Shown piece after piece: positions 24,151 through 34,183 of a stretch of 64,000 bases of DNA. The notes beneath the pieces were generated by a model that was not told the origin of the DNA, did not search any database, and was given only the letters and a program-made list of their open reading frames with translations. Numbering within the stretch: position 1 is the stretch's first letter; every line of letters begins with the position of its first letter. The translations under genes were made by a program, and so were the position numbers. This stretch comes from Hymenopus coronatus (lineage: Eukaryota; Arthropoda; Insecta; Mantodea; Hymenopodidae), in NCBI GenBank assembly GCA_030762935.1, contig CM060900.1:113518620-113582619 (forward strand). The letters run 5' to 3'.

Positions 24151-24846
24151 AAATAAATTTTGTTAAAATAAGTAAAACAAGCATTGCTGTAAGCATTTAT
24201 TAAAAACTATTATCAACGTGTAAAACGTAAATAATTGGCGTGTAGGCAAAAATAAGAAGAAACAAGATTGTTATTGGTGTTATTCATAAATCTACATAGA
24301 AAAACTAAAAAAGTCTCATCCAAATAACCGAGTGGTTAGAAGTAGTATTATTATTCACGCATGGAGCACCAACAGGAAGTAGTTTAGTTACCGCATCGAA
24401 AATCATTTTCCAAACGGGTCAAATTGGGCTGATGTGTGTCGCAAAAATCTGCCTGTTCCTTGTGATAATGCAATATTTTATGCATTTGTACACTATAAGA
24501 CGATTCTGATTCATAAATAGGATATAAAACTAAAAAATAAAAATTTTATAATTTCGGTTCAAAACTTGACACCTCTAAGGACTTTATTACACAGTAGTCG
24601 AAGTTATATTAACGAAGGGATGCTGAGATATTAAATTCCTTGTACATTTGCCTGCTTTTAATACGTCAATTATTAATGATTTTGCTTGTAATAGTTGAAA
24701 AAAGCAAAATTTAATGTATACAGTAGGTAGTGGTCAACTTTTCAAAGTTTTTTTTTTCCTTCTTTTTTTCAAAAAAGTTCCTGTATATAGCAGTAACATT
24801 ATACATATTTAACTAACGATTAAAGAACAAGTATATGTAAATATTG
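24151..24846. other. Predicted start of EFHD2 intron 1, otherwise featureless
   Basis: AT-rich sequence just downstream, on the minus strand, of the splice donor at 24847-24852. No exon or repeat recognised. A tRNA-like CCGAGTGGTTAGAAG at about 24328 has no matching box B. Confidence 0.45.
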
Positions 24847-24852
24847 ACTTAC
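24847..24852 (-). other. Splice donor of EFHD2-like exon 1
   Basis: Reads A|GTAAGT on the minus strand directly after the codon for asparagine 58, leaving the reading frame two bases into codon 59. It matches the metazoan donor consensus and coincides with the point where homology to EFHD2 proteins stops. Confidence 0.8.
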
Positions 24853-25028
24853 TTGTTAAAAGTTTTCTCATATTCCTTGATTTCCCGGCGTGACATTTCA
24901 TGGAATTCGGTGAATATGTTTTTTCGTACATTTTTGAACTGCGGTGTCACGTCTTTTCCCTCATCAAGTGCCTCGTTGATTGCTTGTCGCCTATTGAGAA
25001 TTGAACTAAGCTCCTCGTCAGCGGGCAT
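24853..25028 (-). CDS. EF-hand domain protein D2 / swiprosin-1 homologue, coding exon 1
   Basis: First coding exon of a host gene, 58 codons plus 2 bases. The product begins MPADEELSSILNRRQAIN and continues NIFTEFHEMSRREIKEYEKT; this spacing (ELS..L.RR..IN, then TEF.E.SRREIK..EK.F just before the first EF-hand) is characteristic of EFHD1/EFHD2, called Swip-1 in Drosophila. The family are small calcium-binding proteins with two EF-hands and a C-terminal coiled coil that bind and crosslink actin. The EF-hands lie in later exons, which I did not find leftward in this window, so intron 1 may exceed 24.8 kb. I chose the ATG at 25028; an upstream in-frame GTG at 25046 is not a credible eukaryotic start. 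This is the only convincing host coding sequence here. Confidence 0.82.
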
Positions 25029-25250
25029 CTTTACTCTCGTGTCCACGTACTCTCGTCGTCGAACGTAGGCAAGACAGGCGCAATACCTTTCTACTAAAAC
25101 CGAGCTGCTTCACTGACACACTGATCCCGCCGGCCAGCTCTCGTCTCCAGCAGACAACAAAACATTCAACACGCATGCGCGTCCTTTTACCGCTAGATAT
25201 GGGAATGTGTTTATTTAACCCACAGATGCCCAAAAGGTGATTCATGTCGT
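25029..25250 (-). promoter_or_regulatory. Putative promoter and 5' UTR of EFHD2-like gene
   Basis: A CpG-containing, GC-richer patch in AT-rich surroundings, directly upstream of the exon. It holds an NRF1/Ewg-type site at 25172-25181 (CGCATGCGCG as given) and two initiator-like TCAGT pentamers on the minus strand (25124-25120 and 25116-25112), which would give a 5' UTR of about 85-95 nt. No TATA box at the expected place and no downstream element at the exact spacing. Start site inferred only. Confidence 0.5.
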
Positions 25251-25510
25251 GATTCGTTTAAATTCCAATAGAGCCCATACATCACTTGATTCTTTAGTGG
25301 ACAGCATAATTTCAGTCTAACTGAATAGTTCATAGCAGTCGCTGCCGTATTATAACCTCCACAATTGCAGTGCACCTACGTTATCTGTTCATAGGCTCGT
25401 TTATATATTTGGGAGGGGCAGGGTTGTTCAATAAAGCAGATATCAATAAAACGTATTTAATCACAGTATTGCTTTGAGGTGTTTGAAAATTGAATATCTA
25501 CAGTAGAATA

Positions 25511-26490
25511 TAGATTCCGGGCTTGAGGCCTTGGTCCAACAAATGAAAATTCTCCCGGCGTTTCGCCAATGGTTTCGCTGGGCATCCCCTAAAGATGGGT
25601 CTAGGTAGCTCCGTTAAGGTCATGGGGTCAAACGCATCCCAGACTTAATAAGGGTGCTTAAGGTACATTGGAACTGAATTTTCTATATTTATGCATAGAT
25701 TTTTCTGAAAAATTCACTGTGACTAAATTGCTGTTAGGTTAGCATGGTTAATTTAATTCAAACTGGATAAATACGTTTCAGTAAATAAATTATTTCATAA
25801 ATTTAAATATGTAAATATATTGCATAATCTAAATGTTCCACGCGTCTCAAAATTTGAGAAAGTTGGTTGGCATTTCCTGAATTGGAGCTTCGAACCACAC
25901 ACAAAAACTTTAAATGCGATATTTCAATAACTTTGATTATTGAATATTGTTTAACATATGTAAAAATTCTAATCCCTTAAATTAATCTTTTTTTCATAAA
26001 AATATACGTTTTTAAAATAGTTATATTGATGTTAGGATAATTTTGTCGTTTGTAATATTACAATTTTAGTTGTATTACACCAAAACTGAAACTATGAAAC
26101 GTTTTGAATGTGTGAAAATGTAATTTTGAGAAAAAATCTGTTTTATGAAATACTACGATAGGAAACAGGTGTGTTGCGCAACCTTTAAATTGCTATAGAG
26201 CCTAAAGCAAGGGGAGAACAGCTAAATGCTGATTATTTGTAGATCCCCAAAGGTTCCAACAATTATTTGTTACAAAAAATCAAATCTCAATTTTTTGACC
26301 GATTGTAGTTAAAATTTCACTCCCTTTCAAAGAGACAGCCCCGCCGAAACACCATATGATCCTGTCAATTGGCAACGTATTAACACATAAATGTTTTATA
26401 TTCCTGAAGATTCCCAGCAAAGTCAAAGTCATGGCCGAAACAGGGTGAAATATCATCTATTGGACCACAGCATACAAATCCGGAATCTAC
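25511..26490. mobile_element. ~980-bp element with long diverged TIRs (family beta)
   Basis: The left end TAGATTCCGGGCTTGAGGCC and the right end (reverse) TAGATTCCGGATTTGTATGC start inverted repeats that stay alignable for about 78 bp. Both arms include GGTCCAA, a TTTCG motif and GCTGGG..ATC near the inner edge. The interior is AT-rich with no transposase. Near the right end the core CATATGATCCTGTCAATTGG is shared with 2101-2196 and 50745-50825. Non-autonomous DNA element; no clear target duplication. Confidence 0.65.
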
Positions 26491-26929
26491 ACTCCGCTAA
26501 ACCTCTATATGAACGCCGGCTATATAAGCTTTAATGTTTTAATTAAATAAACGGATTATTAATTTAATTTTGAAGAAAATTAATGCTAGGTGTGTCGAGT
26601 CTTGTCTTAACCTTTTCCGGTGAAAGTATTGGGTCTCAGTTCATTTCTACCGGCACAGGTCGTTAGCAATAGGACTCGTAAACAGGAGGTTGCCAGGACT
26701 CTGAAGCTTCTTTAAGATTTACCTCGATCTCCATAACTGGCATAGCCGATGGTGTTCTCTAACCTTAGGCCTGGAAAATGTCTTTCCTAAGTTTCCTGTC
26801 ATGATTATCATTTAAATTCAATATCGCCGGAGTTTACCGCCTGTGATACCTATACAATAAGAACGGGCGTTAAAAACTACTAAAAATATGATGTCCTCCA
26901 TTTGTATGACCATCTCTCTGTTCTGCAAA
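26491..26929. other. Non-coding, nothing recognised
   Basis: No gene or repeat recognised. Confidence 0.45.
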
Positions 26930-27780
26930 CAATCTATTCTTAAAAAAGATTATTCTTTTATCTGTATCATACTAATAAAGATAAACATTACCAGACATGG
27001 TCTTATTACCTTATAAGCAGAAGGGAAATAAGAGAATATATTAGGCTAAAGCGACATTCAAATCTTTTAAAAGCTGTTGCCATGCGATTGTCATTTAAAT
27101 TCGATTCTCTTTCCATGGCTAAGGGTAAAACAAAGGAAATATGAAACGGATGAGGGCTTGCCATTTTAGAAACGTTTAAGTATTTTGAAATTGCAACCAA
27201 TAATAGGTAATATTTTTGAAATGGTTAAATGGTTAGCTCTACACAAAAAGAACAAATAAATGAAAAAAAAAATGTTTCAACAAGATCTAAATTTTGTATT
27301 TTAATAGACATTTGTCTATCTCTTACAGTTTGCCAGTTATATCTATATCATTCAGAATGAAGAGGACTTCAGGGGCTATTCCCAAATAATTCACATTATA
27401 CATTTTATTTCCATGTAAACATGTTTAATATACCATTTCACTCAAAAATGTTACAGCATTTTTTTTTAGAAAATCAAAAATTTCTAAAAATGTTCAATGC
27501 AAAGAGTAATTTGGCGTGGGGGATTTTTCACAAAATATTCGTGCCGTAACTTAAGGAGGTATTAAACCTAAATACCAAGTTTGCCATTTAACCAACTTTT
27601 CGTTTTTGAGTTATACTGTCCACAGACACACACGCCAACTTTTTTAAAATGCTTTTTTAAAATTAGAGGTCACCAACTCATGTATTTACGGTGAAATCTC
27701 GTAATCGTATTTTGGGTGTAATACATTATCTTCTCTACCCACTATGTACGTTGTAAACACGTGTTAGAGGAGTTAAAAAG
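26930..27780 (+). repeat. Family alpha dispersed repeat
   Basis: Plus-orientation copy: CTTTTATCTGTATCATACTA, TTAGGCTAAAGCGACATTCA, TCTCTTACAGTTTGCCAGTT, AGAATGAAGAGGACTTCAGG, GAGTTATACTGTCCACAGAC and TTATCTTCTCTACCCACTAT near the end. Confidence 0.75.
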
Positions 27781-27867
27781 AAAGAAGCAAAAAAGAAACA
27801 AAAAAATAAGTTCATTTCCGTTTATAAATTCGTCCGCCACTGAATGCAAGTTCAGGTTCTCCCACAG

Positions 27868-28435
27868 AGTGGCTTGGCTCAGCGGTTTCGTCTATGGCCC
27901 GCATTAGGGAGGTCGCGGTCTATCCGACCTATGGGTTTTTCGGGGTTTCCCCGGGTCGCCAGGCGAACGCCTCCTAGGTTCATTACATCCCCCAAATTTT
28001 CCTGTCCACTATTTAGTATTCCCGTCATTTCCTACTCATCTCTCTTTCAGGGTTGAAGGACCAGGCGACGGTGTTCCACGAGTAGCGGCTGGATTGTGGC
28101 TTGTGCACTTAAAAGGTTTATCCTGGCGTCGCCGTCGTCGGTACCTTCGAACGGGACCCGCCTTCGGGTTAAGGGTTTGTAAGCAGAGACGGATGGCTTC
28201 AGAAACGCTCCATCTGCAGCCGTTAGGGACTCCGTCCATGCTTGCGCCCGTCGTCATCCGGATGTAATTACCCATGGCGTCTCTCCTCTCATGCCTTCCA
28301 CGGGTCAAGTAAGAGGCAAAGGGCCACAGGGGGTCTATGTCCGGTGCCTTGCCTGAGAGTCCTGGAGCCCGTCCGTGCGTAATTTTAATCAGAGGCTCCT
28401 TCACGAAGACAATGCATGACGGCAACAATGTTTAG
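27868..28435 (+). mobile_element. SINE family D-like, long GC-rich copy
   Basis: tRNA-like head GTGGCTTGGCTCAGCGGTTT with a poor box B (GCGGTCTATCCGACC), followed by GGTTTCCCCGGGTCGCCAGG and CTGTCCACTATTTAGTATTC, as in family D. GC-rich sequence continues to about 28435, longer than the 9707 copy, so it may be two fused units. A 130-residue open frame on the minus strand (28428-28036) is GC-driven and resembles no family. Confidence 0.5.
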
Positions 28436-28810
28436 GCGAATACAACGAATTTCAATCCGTAGCCACACAAATGATAATTTGAAATTTTGCTACCACTTAG
28501 TTGGGAGGCTAGTCGCCAGTCACTTACTATAAGTGTATTTCTCACGACATAGATACTCGTACAACATGAATTGCATTTTGCATCACACCTCATCATCGCA
28601 GATACCTACTGAAGCTGCAAACCATTTTCTATAATGGAAAGGAAGTCGAGATGTGCAAACACAAGAACTATTGCGTATTTGTATACTCCGATTATAATTC
28701 GATGTTTTCTGAAACAAACTAAGGTTGTGCCATTATTACTTTTGTCGAACAGCTGACGTCAGAATTTTAAATAAAGACAGTTATTTGCAACTCCGTTCGG
28801 CCTATTCAAA

Positions 28811-28813
<3 letters not shown>
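28436..28813. other. Non-coding, nothing recognised
   Basis: No gene or repeat recognised. Confidence 0.45.

Positions 28814-28864
<51 letters not shown>
28814..28864. repeat. TC dinucleotide microsatellite
   Basis: About 25 uninterrupted TC units. Confidence 0.95.
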
Positions 28865-28867
<3 letters not shown>

Positions 28868-28984
28868 GATTTAATGAGAGATCTATTTTAATTTATGGAT
28901 GGGGTCAGGCCTCTTCAGTAAAACTGTTGGGGGGAAGCGATTTTTTGATAGTGCTTGTCGCCCGTTTTTACTGCGATGGCACCA

Positions 28985-29115
28985 TAGGCGATGACACTGA
29001 TGATACATGGATTGAAGATGAAGAACCGGTGGAATGTGATGGCAGGGGAAACCGGGGAACCCGGAGAAGGCCCGCCTCTGCGAGTGGGGAAGCGATGATC
29101 CTGGATTTATAAGTA
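28985..29115 (-). mobile_element. SINE family E-like fragment
   Basis: On the minus strand GAGGCGGGCCTTCTCC, GGGTTCCCCGGTTTCCCC and CATCACATTCCACCGGTTCT match the segment after the head in the SINEs at 59795-60179 and 33770-33915. The head is poorly preserved. Confidence 0.5.
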
Positions 29116-29164
29116 AGGCAAGCTGCCTTCCCACTGTGAGTCGGCGCCTAATCTAATATTGTAA

Positions 29165-29275
29165 ACGTAACTCCATGGCACGACAGTCCATAAGAGACCT
29201 TGGGCTACCGCCTCGGCCTGAAGGCGTCATTGATGGGGTGCAGGACTGGAGGGTGAGACGTGATCAGCGCCTCGA
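29165..29275 (-). mobile_element. SINE family G, 3' fragment
   Basis: AACTCCATGGCACGACAG and CCTTGGGCTACCGCC match the 3' end of the family G copies at 39959-40262 and 4642-4815. 5'-truncated and diverged. Confidence 0.55.
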
Positions 29276-29491
29276 GTAAAGCTAATATTGTACCGAGATA
29301 AAACTGTGAAAAGTGATCTCTGAATTCCCTCAACCGATTTTAACAAAACTACGTTACCAAAGTAAAATAGTGTTATTTCCAACAGACATTACTAATAAAC
29401 AGCTTCCACTTTCGAAGACTAAATGCCTAAAAACATTTAAAGAGCTGTGGTATCCACCAGTTACATAACATAAGGCTTTAGCGACGAATTC

Positions 29492-29728
29492 AGCCGGTCC
29501 CCATGGCCGCGCTCGCCAAAGCGTCTCGCTTTGGTGTTTCGCAGCGCAGGGGATCATCGGTTTGAGTCCCGCCTTGGGCATGGGTGTTATATGTTTGTGT
29601 ATGTGTGTGTAAAAAGTAAAACAGAAATTCAGTAATCATAATACACATATTAGGTAAATAAAATAGTAGGGTATACAGCGCCGGAGTCCCGATCAGACTC
29701 GGAACTGTATTAAAAAAAAAAAAAAAAA
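29492..29728 (+). mobile_element. SINE family C with poly(A) tail
   Basis: Head AGCCGGTCCCCATGGCCGCG with box-B-like CGGTTTGAGTCCCGCC. Body GTGTGTGTAAAAAGTAAAAC and TACAGCGCCGGAGTCCCGAT, ending GGAACTGTATT and a run of 18 A. Matches 36941-37180 closely. The poly(A) tail suggests retroposition by an L1- or jockey-type LINE. Confidence 0.75.
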
Positions 29729-30361
29729 ATCAGAGTTTCCGAACGCGGCAAGTTGAAACAGAAGTACGGGCGAGTGCTCTGCATTAGCCGTACATAGTGC
29801 GTAGGTATGTAGACCATAGATCAGAAATGTGCCGGCTAAGCCCGCACTCTGCCTTTTTATTTTTAAATTAAACATTCTGGGAGCTATGAGTATTTTATTC
29901 TGTTCTAGAGTTGTACAGTATGAGATTAACTGATTGTCAGCAGTTAATATCTTAATAATTACATGCATTTTAGAATTTAACATTGCATAAACATATCTGG
30001 AAATATGAAAACTACTTCAGTCTTTTGATATGACACGATAATGGTTTTTAGGTCCCAACTACACACAGAAATGCATAGTTTATCCGAAAAGGTCCCTCTT
30101 TTGTGAACAGAAATAAATCACTACTAAGTTCTACGTATGAGACATGCAGTTATATGAATTACATTAATAGTAAAAATGGCCATTTAAATTGATTCCAACC
30201 CTAGTGGGATTAACTCTACTTATATGACCTATTTTAGTAATTAAATAAACTATAAGTGCGTTTAGAGGAAGAAAACAGAAAGAAATACAAGAACGGAAAG
30301 TACAAAACAAATAACTAGTAGACAAAAACTCACTAGGTATGTTTTTAGTTCTCAGAGTGTC
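29729..30361. other. Non-coding, nothing recognised
   Basis: No gene seen. It may hold the 3' flank of the hAT relic that follows on the minus strand. Confidence 0.4.
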
Positions 30362-31582
30362 TTACTTTGTTAAGTTACAATTCGATAAATCTTCGTTGCT
30401 GTGAACGAGTAGTATGCCATCAACAACACTGGGGCTCAATCTAATTCGACGGTCGGTGAGCATTAAACCAGCAGCTCTGAAATAATTGCGTTCGTTAGAT
30501 GAGCTGGATGCAGGAATGCTCAATACTTTTCTAGCTAGCTTCACAAGAACAGGTAGAACAGACTCGTGGTTCTTCCATCCTAAAATGTCACTCTCTGAAG
30601 CAATGCAATCATATGCAGCTGCAGGAAAAGACGGCTAGAGAGAAACTTCTTTATGGTGATCTAGTTTCCTAGGATTTGCGGTCTATCTTTTAAAATTTAG
30701 CTGCTTGGTAGGTTTAGAAAGTCCAGGAACCGTTTCAGCAATACCAGTGTAATCTGGACACAAATTTTCTGAAATATTACGAAAACAAGAAGGAAGCTTA
30801 AAAATTACTTTTAAAAAGTCAATATTACATAAATTTAACGCCTTTCATAACAATATTTCTGTCTTCTGGAGTCAAGGTCACAAGATGTCGATTAAAAAGA
30901 CGAATAAAGGTGGCAATCTTGTGAAAAAATGCGCAGTTGAATTTTGTCGTTTTCACTTTCCTCAACTTTTCAGACCTAATATAGCAGCGCTTTGTGATGC
31001 AAGAGGGATCAGATGGTCGTTATATATTTTGCAGCGCCAGCCAGAGAACAAGGTGCAGCATTGATTTTGGTCCACTTCAAGGTCATCAGTAGCTTGCAGT
31101 TGGCTCTCCAAGTGCAGCCTCATTTATTTTCTCCATTTTGTGACTTACTTCCTTGTGAGTACCTGATCGATCTTATTCATAGCTTCCTGAACTGAAAGTA
31201 GCATAGATAGTTGCATGCTTCCACTTCTTCTTTTAAAGACTTCGATAGTCTCTTAGTTTAGCCTGCCCTCTAAAAATATGCCACCGGTGATTTACAAGCA
31301 GCAATTTTCTCTCTTACACAAACTAGGTCAGAGAAAATTCTGCTTAAAATGTATTGAAACAATGACAAGCTAATAAAGTCTGCAAAAGCTGTACTGTATT
31401 CGATCCCCTATCTGTAACAAAAGGTGTAAATTTTAGATGTTCAATGGGGATTCCCAAATCTACAAATTGCGCCACTATTTCCTTCAAAATATTGGCCGCA
31501 GTTTTCTATTTATCGGGAAATGGTGCAGTGAACAACTCCCTGATTTCCATTTTCCCATGCTGATCAATTATCGATGCAGTGA
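30362..31582 (-). pseudogene. hAT transposase relic, ZBED-like type
   Basis: Minus-strand relic of a hAT transposase related to ZBED-type proteins. The C-terminal dimerisation domain is clear: ARKVLSIPASSSSNER, AAGLMLTDRRIRLSPSVVDG and LLVHSN (30544-30362). Upstream, broken frames contain SVQEAMNKIDQVLTRK, LASQSAAILGLKS and KTAANILKEIVAQFVDLGIP, followed by KFTPFVTDRGSNTVQLLQ, the family motif around VTDRGSN. Many stops. A SINE splits it at 31583-31874. A hAT-like end at 33061-33076 might be its 5' terminus. Confidence 0.8.
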
Positions 31583-31874
31583 AATGAAATGGCGTTTTAT
31601 TTATGGACGCTCTTTAACTGCTGTGGTTCCCAGCGTCCCATTCTATACTAGGCGTGAAAGATCATTTAATTTTGCTCAGAGGCCTCTCTATCAGGGTTGA
31701 GATTCTTTTACGTGCCGTAAATCTATGACACGGGACCCACGGCTTTACTTCCCTTCCAAAGGAAGCCATGCTAAGGATTTTTACCCTCGACAAAATCCAT
31801 CGTCCTCCGCCGGGTTTCAACCCGTGACCTTGGGCATATGAAGTTAGAATGGTGACCACACCACGGAGGACGAT
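31583..31874 (-). mobile_element. SINE family B inserted in hAT relic, 13-bp target duplication
   Basis: Full-length minus-strand copy. Head with CCTCCGTGGTGTGGTCACCA and box-B-like ACGGGTTGAAACCCGGCGG, body CTTCCTTTGGAAGGGAAGTA and GAGCAAAATTAAATGATCTT, end AAGAGCGTCCATAAATAAAA. Flanked by identical 13-mers ATCGATGCAGTGA at 31570-31582 and 31875-31887. The hAT sequence resumes after it, so this SINE is younger than the hAT element. Confidence 0.85.
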
Positions 31875-31887
31875 ATCGATGCAGTGA

Positions 31888-32460
31888 TCGTAAAGTAAGT
31901 TGATTTACGGAAATCATCCATATGTCGCTTTGTAAACAAACTCGCCCTTCAGAATGGCAAGTTTAACTCTTGGAATGAGTAAACCCTAGGATGCCCAACC
32001 TCAGCTCTTATGAGCTAACTGCGTCACCTAGTCGTGTTACCCCGCCTCCATCGTTTTGTGCATGGCCAGGTAGGAAGCATTTCCCTTTCCATCCCTTGGC
32101 GTTTAACTGGGATCGACTCTCGACAAGATGACAGCTTTCAAGCGAACCAAACATATCGTACTCCAGAAAGAATAGGAGGGAGATATTATTTGTTAAATGT
32201 GAAATGTCTTATTTGTAAGCATCGCTCATCTTGGGATTCCGATGAAATATTAAACACACTTCGAAAGATACTATCAAACTGATTATGGCAAACACTTTTT
32301 ATCAGATATGCAATCAGTAACAGCACTTGAATTGGAATTAATTTTCCCTGCAAAGACGCTCCCCACGATCTTAAAATAGAACTAGTTGCTCTGCAAAGCT
32401 CAACAGAAAAAAAGATTGAGATTTATTTAAATCTGTTCCCAAATGCAAAATTTCCCTAGA
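31888..32460. other. Probable continuation of the hAT relic, unresolved
   Basis: The first part should belong to the hAT element interrupted by the SINE, but I cannot read a clear transposase motif. The remainder is unrecognised. Confidence 0.35.
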
Positions 32461-32710
32461 CTGCCTCCGTGGTCGAGTGGTCAGCGAGCTGACCCGGGTT
32501 CGATTCCCGGCTGGGACGGGGTTTTTTCTTCAGCTAGAATTATTCCCTTACCCCCCAGAGCCTGGAAGTATGTATGTGAGAGTGAATGTGTGCGTGTTTG
32601 AGGAAATAAAATGGTTTAAACCCAACGTAAACCTACAGACGAGTTGTTTCTAATTCGAAGCCCCCGATATGACCTTAGATGTTAAAGGGGGCTACATAAA
32701 TTAAAAAAAA
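32461..32710 (+). mobile_element. SINE family A, best copy
   Basis: Box A TGGTCGAGTGGTCAGCGAG and box B GGGTTCGATTCCCGGCTGG, closer together than in the 14511 copy (a deletion between them). Body TCCCTTACCCCCCAGAGCC, GTGCGTGTTTGAGGAAATAA and CCCCGATATGACCTTAGATG, ending in ATTAAAAAAAAA. TCCCTA occurs at both edges, perhaps a worn target duplication. Confidence 0.8.
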
Positions 32711-33060
32711 ATCCCTAATTGCGAAATATTGTCTGAAAGCATATATCAATATTTGGTTCTACATACCTCTCAGATGTTCTCGAAAATGAATAAAATAAAA
32801 GGCAAATATTGTGGAAGGGAAAGGAGGGCAGGATCATTTGGTCTGCCTTTTAAGAGTCTGTTTATGTCTGTCGACAAACACAATCAAATCACAAGAAAGG
32901 CGTTCAAGAGTTTTTTTTTTTAATATATATATATATATATATATTTATAGCATCCCATACAACATTAACGTTGCTGAAACCCCCGCCACTGAGAGAAAGC
33001 GACATCATATATAAAGAGGTTTTTGCCTGCCGCTAAATCTGCCCACCCCTCTTGCGCTGT
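32711..33060. other. Non-coding with TA microsatellite
   Basis: Contains a T-run followed by TA repeats (32911-32945). The last 60 bp, next to the hAT-like end, are probably transposon subterminal sequence. Confidence 0.45.
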
Positions 33061-33076
33061 AGGTTGGGCACCACTG
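33061..33076 (-). repeat. hAT-like terminal sequence
   Basis: Read on the minus strand it is CAGTGGTGCCCAACCT, which fits the CAGTGGT..CCAACC termini common in hAT elements. It points left, towards the ZBED-like relic, so it could be the 5' end of that element. No opposite end was found. Confidence 0.45.
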
Positions 33077-33269
33077 AGTATACCTGCCACTGCTGCCAGC
33101 CACTATATTTTTATAATGATAGGGTGGGGCAGAATCTCGCTTATATTCACAGCTACATTTTGATATTCTGCAGCAAGGGCACTTCTAAAGATTTTAAACC
33201 CTGGCCCCTTGCACTATATTGAACGATCCCAGATCGTCGCAACACATTACTGCGGCAACATCACTTATG

Positions 33270-33445
33270 GTACACCTTTTACTTTCTGCACATGTACTAT
33301 GCACATAGTATATAGAGAAGGTATTGTATTGACCCAAAAATTAGATACCGAGATTTCACCGGAAATATGTTTTGAGGTCCCGCGAGTCCAAAAAGTTTTT
33401 TTTATGTGCCTGTATATTTTCATATACTAGCACTTTCTTTGCAGT
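33270..33445 (-). repeat. Family alpha, outer-end fragment
   Basis: TTTACTTTCTGCACATGTAC, ATGCACATAGTATATAGAGA, GATACCGAGATTTCACCGGA and TTTTGAGGTCCCGCGAGTCC are the left-hand (minus) end of alpha; the rest is missing. Confidence 0.75.
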
Positions 33446-33769
33446 ACACATATTAGTTTATTACCCACCCTCTCAAATATGGCACTGAAAAGTTTCCATA
33501 CATAAATTTTTCTTTCAGTTGCAATTATTTTTCTTTTTCGCAGTTGTCTAGTTTACTTTTTAATTTCAGAAATAGATTTTCCATGTCTGTCTTGCGTTTA
33601 GTGACTCATACGCTAGACCCGCAACATAAACTTACCTGCTCGAGTGCTATTGTGTATAGATCTCTATATACTACAGTGTGACCAAGCTAATGGAAGGGCG
33701 GGCGGCCGATACGTTTTTGCCAAGTACTCAATCAGCTGTCATAAGAAGATGTTTTCTTATAGTGACACT
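33446..33769. other. Non-coding, nothing recognised
   Basis: No gene or repeat recognised. Confidence 0.4.
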
Positions 33770-33915
33770 GAAGATGGAGCACCGGTGGAATGCGATGGCG
33801 GGGTAGAACCGGAGAAAACCCGCTCCTGCACCGCTTTGTCCACCAAAAATCTCACATGTGGTCGCTTGGGATGGAACCGGGGCCGTCTAGGTGAGAGGCA
33901 AGTGGTATGAAAAGG
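33770..33915 (-). mobile_element. SINE family E, partial
   Basis: On the minus strand: TTGCCTCTCACCTAGACGG, CCCCGGTTCCATCCCAAG (box B region), GGAGCGGGTTTTCTCC and CATCGCATTCCACCGG. It parallels 59795-60179 but lacks the 3' half. Confidence 0.6.
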
Positions 33916-34183
33916 AGATGTGGCCACTGTTCGAATAAAGAGTATTTCAATGTTTCAGAGTGTCATTTTGCTTATATTTAAAGCACATACTGTCGTTTAA
34001 AGTGCTTTATAACCTAATTCTAAAACACAAGATATGCCGTCTCACATTCTTTACAATTTTAAACGTGTGTTCCGCTAATAAAAATTAGACACGGAAAAGG
34101 CAAGGGTTTTGTAATCTATGGTTCTTCGGCAGCTTAGTTTCCATTATGCTTGCAAGTAATGCTTTCATAACAAGCATCCATAG

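Noticed and set aside
1..24846. EF-hand exons of the EFHD2 homologue to the left
   Set aside because: I looked for a minus-strand segment encoding the calcium-binding loops and found none by eye. Short exons could have been missed, so absence is not proven.
25087..25095. Downstream promoter element at +28 of the initiator-like sites
   Set aside because: The bases at the exact spacing (AGTAG and GGTAT) do not fit RGWYV fully.
25029..25245. Upstream minus-strand frames and a GTG start for the EFHD2 exon
   Set aside because: A eukaryotic start should be ATG; the frame above 25046 has no family similarity and lies in the putative 5' UTR and promoter.
28036..28428. 130-codon minus-strand open frame
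   Set aside because: Lies in a GC-rich SINE body; arginine/proline-rich sequence typical of chance frames in GC-rich DNA.
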